From assembly GCA_937900305.1 (NCBI GenBank), contig CALCCV010000044.1, positions 1 through 13,307 of the forward strand: a DNA stretch of 13,307 nucleotides. The letters are read 5' to 3'. Positions 7,233 to 13,127 of the stretch are shown one piece after another. The notes below the pieces were generated by a model, which was not told where the DNA came from, did no database searches, and was given only the letters and a program-made list of their open reading frames with translations. Numbering within the stretch: the stretch's first letter is position 1; each line of letters starts with the position of its first letter. This DNA is from an uncultured Pseudobdellovibrionaceae bacterium (GTDB lineage: Bacteria > Bdellovibrionota > Bdellovibrionia > Bdellovibrionales > Bdellovibrionaceae). The position numbers and the translations under genes were made by a program.

Positions 7233-7888
7233 CCGACGAAACTCGCAGCCATGCCAAATAGGATATCGTAAGTCCATTGAACTGGATAAACGAGAAAGTG
7301 CAACAAACCGGTGAGCACTAAGCCCATCAAAACAATGCTGCTCAGGTGTTCGTTTTGTTCAAGCCAGATATTGACCCGAGCTGGCAAAAACCGAGCGAGA
7401 ACTTTGGCGCCATCCAACGGATGCAAAGGCAAGGCGTTAAAAAACGCGAGAAATAAATTGATCAAAATGAAGGAGCGCAAAATGGAAATTGCTGATTGCG
7501 ACAAACTCCAATTCACCAGGCCCGCTGCCACCGCCACCACGAGGACCGTGCCCAAAAACGCAAGGATCAGATTCGACAACGGCCCGGCCAGAGAAATCCA
7601 AAACATATCTGTGCGAGGATTTTTTAGATTCCTGGGATTGACCGGAACGGGTTTTGCCCACCCGAAATAAATGGGCACATTGAAAAACAAAATCATCAGC
7701 GGCAAAACGATCGTGCCCATCATATCAATGTGCGGAATGGGATTGATCGTCAGGCGGCCCATCACCTCTGCCGTGTTGTCGCCCCGCCACTTGGCCACGA
7801 GTGCGTGCGCAAACTCATGGACGCAGAGTGAAAAAAGCATCGGAATGAAAATCGTCGCAACCTTAGCGCCAAATGCCATCAAATCCAT
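7229..7888 (-). CDS. Site-2-protease-type M50 zinc metalloprotease
   Basis: This is a membrane-embedded zinc metallopeptidase of family M50, a group that cleaves proteins within or next to the membrane. The 219-residue protein is strongly hydrophobic with about five to six membrane segments. The zinc ligands are HEFAH (residues 24-28) in the first helix and the Asp of NALPLHPLDG (151-160) in a later one. AGPLSN (101-106) and GWAKPVPVNP are also typical of the short, PDZ-less class of rhomboid-sized S2P relatives. I chose the ATG at 7888; a GTG at 7927 would add 13 charged, non-conserved residues. The stop overlaps the trpS start as ATGA. It is first of the four-gene operon. The substrate is unknown, and its link to trpS and scpAB may be only transcriptional. 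Confidence 0.9.
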   Translation of the reverse strand: MDLMAFGAKVATIFIPMLFSLCVHEFAHALVAKWRGDNTAEVMGRLTINPIPHIDMMGTIVLPLMILFFNVPIYFGWAKPVPVNPRNLKNPRTDMFWISLAGPLSNLILAFLGTVLVVAVAAGLVNWSLSQSAISILRSFILINLFLAFFNALPLHPLDGAKVLARFLPARVNIWLEQNEHLSSIVLMGLVLTGLLHFLVYPVQWTYDILFGMAASFVG

Positions 7889-8121
7889 ATGTCTCGACGT
7901 TAATCGAGTCCAGCGCCGTTTGTCCACGAAAAGCGATCAACGTTCTTAAAGGAATTTTTGAACTCTTCGTTTGAAGCTATAACGCGCAGTCGAAATGTTG
8001 CGAGATCTTGCAGACATTCGAGAGCAAAAAAGAGATATCTGGTGACAAACGAATAGCCAACTTTGACTACCGAATAGATGATGGAATAGATCACCGATGA
8101 GACCACCGAAAGGACACGCCC
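7889..8121. other. Divergent intergenic region between the M50 operon and the acyl-CoA dehydrogenase gene
   Basis: These 233 bases should hold promoters for both directions, but I see no convincing -35/-10 pair. TTGACT at 8063-8068 is a good -35 hexamer for the plus-strand gene, yet the sequence 17 bases on (around 8086) is a poor -10. GAATAG occurs three times (8051, 8072, 8084). A minus-strand frame of 68 codons (GTG 8106 to 7900) has a hydrophobic first half and ends 11 bases before the M50 start. It could be a small membrane peptide but has no recognisable family or clear ribosome site. AAAGGA at 8109-8114, seven bases before 8122, is the ribosome site of the next gene. Confidence 0.4.
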
Positions 8122-9300
8122 ATGACAGCATCAACAGCCAGTACAAACCCGTCTTCACGTCCCGCTCTGACCAAACTTTCTGAAGATGAGCTGGCCTTTC
8201 AAGAGGCCGTCCGTAGCTTTGCCGAAGCTGAAATCAAGCCCCATGTGACGGCCATGGACGAAAAAGCTGAAATGAAATCTGAAGTCGTTAAAAAACTTTT
8301 CGAAATGGGTTTGATGGGAATCGAAACTCCAGAACAATGGGGCGGCGCAGGTTCCACCTTCACGATGGCTTGCTTAGCGGTCGAAGAAATTGCTCGTATC
8401 GATGGCAGCGTCAGCGTCCTTTTGGATGTTCAAAACACCCTCGTCACCAATGCCATTTTGAAATGGGCCACGACCGCCCAAAAAGAGAAGTACCTGCCCA
8501 AAATGGCGAGCGAATGGGTTGGGGCCTATGCCCTATCTGAAAGCTCCAGCGGCAGTGATGCCTTTGCGCTGAAGTTGAAAGCTGAAAACAAAGGAGATCA
8601 CTTTCTTCTAAACGGCAACAAACTTTGGATCACCAATGCCAAAGAAGCTTCGCTCTTCATCGTCTTTGCCAATATTGACAGCAGCAAGGGCTACAAAGGC
8701 ATCACCGCATTTCTGGTGGAAAAGGGAACTCCGGGATTTCAAGTTGGTAAAAAGGAAGACAAACTGGGTATTCGCGCTAGCTCGACCTGCGAGTTGCTCT
8801 TTGAAAATTGCAAGATACCCACCAGCCAAGTGCTGGGCGAAGTCGGCAAAGGTTATAAAATTGCCATCGAAACTCTCAATGAGGGTCGGATCGGGATCGG
8901 CGCGCAAATGCTCGGCATCGCACAAGGGGCTTATGAGGCCACCAGAGCCTACATTCAGAGCCGCGAACAATTTGGCAAAGCCATTGGACAGTTCCAAGGC
9001 GTTCAATTTCAGCTTGCCGAAATGCGCACAAGTCTTGAGGCCGCCCGTCTGATGGTTTACAATGCCGCCCGCTTGAAAGACTCTGGCGAAGACTTCATCG
9101 AATCTGCAGCGATGGCGAAGCTATTTGCTTCGCGGGCAGCAGAGAAAATCACGTCGCTGGCCATCGATCTTTTCGGCGGCAACGGCTTCACCAAAGAGTA
9201 CCCCGTTGAAAAATTTTGGCGAGATGCCAAAATTGGTCAAATCTACGAAGGCACTTCGAATATGCAACTCCAGACGATTGCAAAAATGGAGCTCTCTTAG
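8122..9300 (+). CDS. Acyl-CoA dehydrogenase, short/branched-chain type
   Basis: This FAD enzyme introduces the alpha-beta double bond into acyl-CoA thioesters and passes electrons to electron-transfer flavoprotein. The 392-residue protein is full length. It has the N-terminal helical domain (LMGIETPEQWGGAG), the FAD-binding AYALSESSSGSDAFAL (135-150) and LWITNA (168-173), the KLGIRASSTCELLFENCKIP strand region, LNEGRIGIGAQMLGIAQGA, REQFGKAIGQFQGVQFQLA, and the C-terminal DAKIGQIYEGTSNMQLQTIAK with the catalytic base Glu377. Similarity throughout is closest, as I recall it, to human short/branched-chain ACADSB, so 2-methylbutyryl-CoA or butyryl-CoA are plausible substrates, suggesting branched amino-acid or fatty-acid breakdown. 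No ETF or hydratase gene adjoins. The ribosome site AAAGGA, seven bases before the ATG, supports the start. Confidence 0.95.
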   Translation: MTASTASTNPSSRPALTKLSEDELAFQEAVRSFAEAEIKPHVTAMDEKAEMKSEVVKKLFEMGLMGIETPEQWGGAGSTFTMACLAVEEIARIDGSVSVLLDVQNTLVTNAILKWATTAQKEKYLPKMASEWVGAYALSESSSGSDAFALKLKAENKGDHFLLNGNKLWITNAKEASLFIVFANIDSSKGYKGITAFLVEKGTPGFQVGKKEDKLGIRASSTCELLFENCKIPTSQVLGEVGKGYKIAIETLNEGRIGIGAQMLGIAQGAYEATRAYIQSREQFGKAIGQFQGVQFQLAEMRTSLEAARLMVYNAARLKDSGEDFIESAAMAKLFASRAAEKITSLAIDLFGGNGFTKEYPVEKFWRDAKIGQIYEGTSNMQLQTIAKMELS

Positions 9301-9402
9301 AGTCGAAAGCTGCTTCGCTTTTGAGAGTTGGAGGCCATGTAAGAAGTTAGCGACGAAAGTTTGATCACTCCTCTGAAATTTGCGGGGCAAATCAAACTTT
9401 GG

Positions 9403-9408
9403 TACACT
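9403..9408 (+). promoter_or_regulatory. Possible extended -10 element before the protease gene
   Basis: TACACT, preceded by TTTGG, lies seven bases before the likely GTG start at 9415. A poor -35 match (TTGCGG, 9380-9385) sits at a 17-base spacing. If this is the promoter, transcription would begin at or next to the start codon, giving a leaderless message, and no good ribosome site is visible before the GTG. The evidence is weak and based on sequence matching alone. Confidence 0.25.
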
Positions 9409-9414
9409 CCGGAC

Positions 9415-10275
9415 GTGAATACAATTTCCTTTGGCCACGTGGGCCTCTTCGCTCTTTTTCTGCTGACCGCATGTCAACCTCAGCAGAAGGAATCCAATCC
9501 TTTTTTTAAAGCGCCGGCCAATGAGTCAGCCAAAGGAATTGTAAATGGCACCCGCGTTGCGGATAAAAAAGGAATCTCACAGCACATTGCCGCGCTTTTG
9601 ATCCAACGAGAGTCAGGTCTTGAGGCCTGCTCATCTACGCTGCTGTCCCAAAATGTGGTGTTGACCGCAGGCCATTGCGTGGGAGCCGTTGGCAACGACA
9701 AACCGGCCATCGCAGCTTCGGCAATCACCGTGGTTTTTTCAAACGACGCCGGCGCTGCATTTCAAAATCAAGAGACTTCTCTGCTTCGCAAAGCCACCAA
9801 AGTTTCTCTGCACCCTTCGTACACCAGTCAGTGTCCTTTGCAAGTTGCACCTTGTGCCGACTTGGCCATCGTCGAATTTGAAGGTGCGGCCCCCACAGGA
9901 TATCTGCCGATCCGCTGGCGTGATGTACAGGCGAGTGCTTATTCAAATTTGCAGACGCTAAAGATTGCGGGCTTCGGTCAAACTTCGTTTCAAGAGCCCT
10001 TGGCGGTGGCCCTGTATGAGGGAGACGCGCACGTCTTGGCTCTTGTTGAGGAGTCCGCGATTTCCATTGACCAACGTTTTGGAGCCGGCGGCATTTGTCA
10101 TGGAGATTCCGGTGGTCCTGGCTACCTTAACACAAAAGGTGAAATGACCTTACTCTCCGTCCACAGCAAAGTTTTAAATTCAGCCCGTGAAAATGGGCAA
10201 TGCAAAAATCGTGGATTGCTCCTTCGTCTAGATGCTTATTTAAGTTGGCTGCAAAAGCTGATTCCCATCCACTAA
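9415..10275 (+). CDS. Chymotrypsin-fold (S1) serine protease, probable lipoprotein
   Basis: The mature part is a trypsin-family protease: GIVNGTRV where the mature N-terminus usually lies, ACSSTLLSQNVVLTAGHCV with catalytic His87, CADLAIVEF with Asp149, and GGICHGDSGGPGY with nucleophile Ser232 (286-residue numbering). The two cysteines flanking the histidine segment fit the conserved C42-C58 disulfide. The S1-pocket position six residues before the serine is Gly rather than Asp, so trypsin-like Lys/Arg specificity is not expected. The N-terminus FGHVGLFALFLLTAC is a signal peptide with a lipobox ending at Cys20, suggesting a lipid anchor, although the n-region lacks the usual lysine or arginine. 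The start is uncertain: GTG 9415 gives the neat signal peptide, while TTG 9361 adds 18 residues. Substrate and role are unknown; export into the periplasm or to the surface is inferred. Confidence 0.88.
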   Translation: MNTISFGHVGLFALFLLTACQPQQKESNPFFKAPANESAKGIVNGTRVADKKGISQHIAALLIQRESGLEACSSTLLSQNVVLTAGHCVGAVGNDKPAIAASAITVVFSNDAGAAFQNQETSLLRKATKVSLHPSYTSQCPLQVAPCADLAIVEFEGAAPTGYLPIRWRDVQASAYSNLQTLKIAGFGQTSFQEPLAVALYEGDAHVLALVEESAISIDQRFGAGGICHGDSGGPGYLNTKGEMTLLSVHSKVLNSARENGQCKNRGLLLRLDAYLSWLQKLIPIH

Positions 10276-10493
10276 CCCAAATCAAAATCTGTCTCGGCAA
10301 GACTGTCTCGAAATGAGCTATGGCTTTCGCTTTGCATTTTAAGCACAGCAAGGCAGTTCGCTGTTTGGCAGATTTAGCGCCGATGTTTGAGGCCATTCCG
10401 AACCAACGACTGTCTAACAATTTTCGCGTGAGAGTCTTTGCATGTATCAGACTGATTCACTTTTGCGCGAGGAAGGCAACCTTGAAAGTTCAT
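10276..10493 (+). other. Intergenic region between the protease and OmpA-family genes
   Basis: These 218 bases carry no recognisable gene. The frame of the downstream gene stays open back to 10320, but the extra 58 residues have no homology and would bury the signal peptide. An 8-base direct repeat CTGTCTCG occurs at 10289-10296 and 10303-10310. No terminator with a T run follows the protease stop. GAAAG lies a few bases before the ATG at 10494, and the stronger GAGGAAGG is too far upstream (about 17 bases) to be ideal. Confidence 0.4.
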
Positions 10494-12029
10494 ATGAAAA
10501 AAACAAAAACTCACTCGACGGTTCGGAGCTTTCGACTCCCCACTCGCAGAGTGATTCTAATAGGAATGCTGTTGGCGGGATCGCTGACGCAGGCCCAGCT
10601 TTCTGAAAAATCAGTGAACATCAATTCTTTCACCGGTGCTCAAAACACATCATATGTGAGCGTTGAGGATGCACTCATGAAAGATCAGGCCTTTCGCGAT
10701 GAAAAAACGGCGCCCCGACTATTTTTTCACACCACTTACACTTACGCAAATCACCCTTGGATTTTAGTTTCGCCAGACAAAAGTGCTCAAGAAACTGTGG
10801 TCGACAGCATGCACACGCTGGATCTAGGCGTCGCGTACTACCTTCGCAAAAACTTAAGTGCAAGCTTTCAGATTCCCGTGAACTACGTCAGTGTCAGCCC
10901 TGAATATGGTGGCACCAAAGACACCCACGTCGGCGATTCGCGCATGAGTTTAAAATGGAAATTTGCGGGCGACGAGGACACAGGCTTTGCGGTGATCCCA
11001 GAGTTTCATTTGCCCACCGGCGTTCGCTACGAAGGCCTTAACGAAGGCGCGGGCCTTGGTAATTCAAGCCTCGGATTCGGAGCTCGATTTGCATTTGAAC
11101 AAGCTTTCGAAAGCCTTTCTCTGTCAGCCAACCTCGGTTATCTTTCTTTTAGCAACGCCGAAGCAAAAAATGAAACCACTGGTGGCTACCCCCAAATCGA
11201 TGGTCGCAGTCGAATCATTGCCGGGATCGCCACTTTGATTTCCATTTCTGAAAAATGGGCTTTGAATTTCGAGTACACGAGCTTGCTCACGGCCGGCGGT
11301 GAAAATGACTTCACTCCACCAGGTGAAATCTATGGTGGCTTTCGCTATCAAGCCAGCAAAGATGTTTCCATACACGGCGGCGGCGGAACCGGGCGCCTGC
11401 AAGGTGTGGGCGGAAATGATCCCCGAGTTGTCTTAGGAGTTAAATTTCCACTCTTCTTCCAGCGCGAAGTCGCTCGCAAAGATGGGCCTGTTGCGGACGT
11501 CGAGCCGGCCTATGACACTTATGAAAAAACGACGACGACCACAACCACAACAACAACGACGGAGTTGCCACCGTTGCCAGAACCGGCTCAAGAAATCGCT
11601 CCGGTGCCCATCGTAAATCTCGATAACTCCGCGCCGTCCATGGATATCGAGAAAAAAGTCGTTTACACAAAACAAGAAATTTACATTCTCGATGAAGTGG
11701 AATTTGATTTGAACAAATCCACTCTGACACCCAAGGGTCGTTTGATTCTCGACCAAGTCGCCCGCGTGATTGGCATTCACATCAATGACATCCCACGATT
11801 GCACATTGCGGGCCACACCGATCACCAAGGCAACGATCGCATCAACGATCCTCTTTCCAACTCGCGCGCCAAATCTGTTCGCCGATATCTCATTCAGCGC
11901 GGCGTGGATGACCGCATATTGAGTGACAAGGGTTATGGCTCCCACAAACCCAAATACAATTTTCGCAAAGTTCCAAAACGATTGTGGGAAAAAAATCGCC
12001 GCGTCGAATTTAAAATTTTAAAAAAATAA
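10494..12029 (+). CDS. OmpA-family outer-membrane protein with N-terminal beta-barrel
   Basis: The 511-residue protein begins with a basic n-region (MKKTKTHS...RLPTRR), a hydrophobic core (VILIGMLLAGSLTQA) and probable signal peptidase cleavage near residue 34. Residues about 35-325 are amphipathic strands rich in aromatic and glycine residues, fitting an outer-membrane beta-barrel. A linker follows with 11 consecutive threonines (346-356) and a proline-rich stretch. The C-terminal OmpA domain (about 395-508) contains VEFDLNKSTLTPKG, the peptidoglycan-contact Asp443 in GHTDHQG, and Arg458 in LSNSRAKSVRRYL at the expected 15-residue distance, then GYGSHKP and NRRVEFKI. It should tether the outer membrane to the cell wall. 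The barrel might be a pore or have only a structural role. The start 10494 is preferred because it gives a proper signal peptide; the frame stays open further upstream. Confidence 0.9.
   Translation: MKKTKTHSTVRSFRLPTRRVILIGMLLAGSLTQAQLSEKSVNINSFTGAQNTSYVSVEDALMKDQAFRDEKTAPRLFFHTTYTYANHPWILVSPDKSAQETVVDSMHTLDLGVAYYLRKNLSASFQIPVNYVSVSPEYGGTKDTHVGDSRMSLKWKFAGDEDTGFAVIPEFHLPTGVRYEGLNEGAGLGNSSLGFGARFAFEQAFESLSLSANLGYLSFSNAEAKNETTGGYPQIDGRSRIIAGIATLISISEKWALNFEYTSLLTAGGENDFTPPGEIYGGFRYQASKDVSIHGGGGTGRLQGVGGNDPRVVLGVKFPLFFQREVARKDGPVADVEPAYDTYEKTTTTTTTTTTTELPPLPEPAQEIAPVPIVNLDNSAPSMDIEKKVVYTKQEIYILDEVEFDLNKSTLTPKGRLILDQVARVIGIHINDIPRLHIAGHTDHQGNDRINDPLSNSRAKSVRRYLIQRGVDDRILSDKGYGSHKPKYNFRKVPKRLWEKNRRVEFKILKK
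11529..11561 (+). repeat. Eleven-codon polythreonine tract in the OmpA-family gene
   Basis: Eleven ACN codons in a row (ACG, ACC and ACA mixed) encode Thr346-Thr356 between the barrel and the peptidoglycan-binding domain. The mixed codons mean it is not a pure trinucleotide repeat, so selection for a flexible or glycosylatable linker is more likely than recent slippage. Confidence 0.9.
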
Positions 12030-12048
12030 AACGACAACGGCCGTAAAC

Positions 12049-12095
12049 ACAAACACCAACTGACGGGCTCCAACCTGGAGCAGATTGGTGTTTGT
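12049..12095 (+). terminator. Nested hairpin downstream of the OmpA-family gene, possible terminator
   Basis: ACAAACACCAA (12049-12059) and TTGGTGTTTGT (12085-12095) are a perfect 11-base inverted repeat. Inside it, GCTCCA (12067-12072) and TGGAGC (12076-12081) form a second six-base stem with a three-base loop. It begins 20 bases after the stop of the OmpA-family gene. There is no T run after it, so a standard Rho-independent terminator is not shown. It could instead stabilise the 3' end of the message or be part of a structured RNA. Confidence 0.45.
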
Positions 12096-12149
12096 TGCTA
12101 TCGCGATATCATCCAAATAGAATTTCCATTCTCCCATTTTTTCCCGGTT

Positions 12150-12165
12150 TGGCACAACGGCCGCA
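12150..12165 (+). promoter_or_regulatory. Possible sigma-54 promoter core
   Basis: TGGCAC, five bases (AACGG), then CCGCA keeps the near-invariant GG and GC dinucleotides of the -24/-12 sigma-54 consensus (TGGCAC-N5-TTGCA) at exact spacing but lacks the TT of the -12 box. It would start a transcript about 150 bases before the small Cys/His gene. A chance match cannot be excluded. Confidence 0.22.
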
Positions 12166-12327
12166 AGACTTCAGAAATTTGTCAAACTTCCGCTGTCCCA
12201 TTGCGAGATCTGGTCATCACCGTCTTAAGTCCCATATTCAGACCACCGATATCTCATGCAGAGCGCGACGGCCGCGAGCCATTCAGGCATCCGCAAGGCC
12301 CAGCGCAAAGTGAAAAGGAGATCTTTC

Positions 12328-12573
12328 ATGTCGAAGAAACCAGAGCAAGGTTCACCCGGAGCAGCACCCCAAAACGCGCCGATGGCCAAAGTTATTCCGA
12401 TTGGCTCTAACAAATGCACCTTCGACGAGTGCAAGGCAAAACCAGCTCGCGCCGGCTTTTGCGATGAGCACTTCACCTGGTTCAAAGAAGGTCTGATCAC
12501 GAAAGAAGGACACCGCTCTCCTGATTTCGACAAAAAATATCAGGCCTTCGCAAGACGCAAAAAAGCGGCTTGA
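12328..12573 (+). CDS. Small Cys/His (zinc-binding-like) protein of unknown function
   Basis: The 81-residue protein has a disordered N-terminus rich in Pro, Ala and Gly (1-20), then VIPIGSNKCTFDECKAKPARAG followed by FCDEHFTWFKEGLITKEG. Cys30, Cys35, Cys45 and His48 form C-x4-C-x9-C-x2-H, a spacing suited to binding one zinc ion as in short knuckle or treble-clef motifs. The C-terminus is basic (FARRKKAA). I do not recognise a named family. The start is well supported by AAGGAG at 12315-12320, seven bases before the ATG; the frame extends further upstream without support. The next gene begins at most 57 bases after its stop. Nucleic-acid binding or an adaptor role is a guess from size, charge and the Cys/His motif. 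Confidence 0.8.
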   Translation: MSKKPEQGSPGAAPQNAPMAKVIPIGSNKCTFDECKAKPARAGFCDEHFTWFKEGLITKEGHRSPDFDKKYQAFARRKKAA

Positions 12574-12585
12574 TCCTTTTTTGCG
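12556..12585 (+). repeat. A6/T6 inverted repeat across the stop codon of the small Cys/His gene
   Basis: CGCAAAAAA (12556-12564) and TTTTTTGCG (12577-12585) are perfect nine-base inverted arms around a 12-base loop that includes the TGA stop. The stem is weak because it is mainly A-T, and no T run follows, so read-through into the pterin synthase gene is likely. Confidence 0.4.
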
Positions 12586-12629
12586 AGTATTCAAATTCAC
12601 ATTTTTCACCGCCTGTGATAACACAGGCC

Positions 12630-13127
12630 ATGGGTTCAACAACTAAGAGTCGCCAACATCCTGACTTCCCACCTTTGCAATCGACAGCGCAAGGACCCAC
12701 GGTCGCCATCACAGGCGGAAATTTTGCCAATCCCAACGAGACGGCCCCGAAAATCAGCCCTCGCATAGAATGGATTCACGAACTGCGCTTTGCCGCCGCC
12801 CATTTTTATTCCAATTCGGCCTGGACCGAGGCTAAAAATCGGGAAATTTTTGGCAAATGCTTTACGCCCTACGGGCACGGCCACAACTATCGGCTCGTGT
12901 TCTTTTTACAAGTCGAGCCCGACGAAGAATTTTTGCGAGCCGCGAACGCCGTTGTCGAAGAACTGGATCATCAGCACTTGAATTTTGTCATTGAATTCTT
13001 TAAGACTCACATCCCAACGACCGAAAATATCGCCACGTACATTTGGCACAAACTTCAAGACCAGGCCCAGCTGCGCGGAATTCGGCTCTATGAAATGGAT
13101 GATCTATGGGTGACGATTCGCAAGTGA
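12630..13127 (+). CDS. 6-pyruvoyl-tetrahydropterin synthase / QueD-family protein
   Basis: Enzymes of this family convert 7,8-dihydroneopterin triphosphate to 6-pyruvoyl-tetrahydropterin or, as QueD, to 6-carboxy-tetrahydropterin for queuosine. With the ATG at 12630 the protein has 165 residues. Zinc ligands are His58 (FAAAHFY), His83 and His85 (YGHGHNY). Catalytic residues are Cys77 (KCFTPYGHGH), Asp113-His114 (LDHQHLN), with pterin-binding Glu155 (YEMDD); TTENIATYIW is also conserved. Five residues separate the cysteine from HGH, as in animal PTPS; E. coli QueD has three. The usual segment around TGMV-x-(D/N)-(F/L)-x-x-LK between HGHNY and LDH is about ten residues shorter here. The N-terminal 50 residues are variable, so the start is uncertain: in-frame GTG 12615 and TTG 12570 also exist, none with a good ribosome site. 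Confidence 0.85.
   Translation: MGSTTKSRQHPDFPPLQSTAQGPTVAITGGNFANPNETAPKISPRIEWIHELRFAAAHFYSNSAWTEAKNREIFGKCFTPYGHGHNYRLVFFLQVEPDEEFLRAANAVVEELDHQHLNFVIEFFKTHIPTTENIATYIWHKLQDQAQLRGIRLYEMDDLWVTIRK

Larger units (their letters stand above)
12030..12327 (+). other. 298-base intergenic region after the OmpA-family gene
   Basis: No convincing gene lies here; a 73-codon plus-strand frame at 12092 lacks a ribosome site and has no protein-like pattern. The region holds a nested hairpin (12049-12095), a sigma-54-like sequence (12150-12165), three copies of ACGGCCG (12037, 12157, 12268) and, at the end, the strong ribosome site of the next gene. Confidence 0.5.

Noticed and set aside
7900..8106. 68-codon minus-strand frame before the M50 gene as a real gene
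   Set aside because: It has a GTG start and a hydrophobic first half, but no ribosome site or recognisable family; kept only as a remark in the intergenic entry.
9306..9325. Short AAAGC/GCTTT hairpin after the acyl-CoA dehydrogenase as a terminator
   Set aside because: Only five base pairs and no T run beyond four; too weak to call.
11433..11945. 170-residue minus-strand frame within the OmpA-family gene
   Set aside because: It is antisense to the linker and OmpA domain, with no family features or ribosome site.
12092..12313. 73-codon plus-strand frame in the gap after the OmpA-family gene
   Set aside because: It has no ribosome site, is rich in Arg/Pro/Ser like random translation, and overlaps the ribosome-site region of the next gene.
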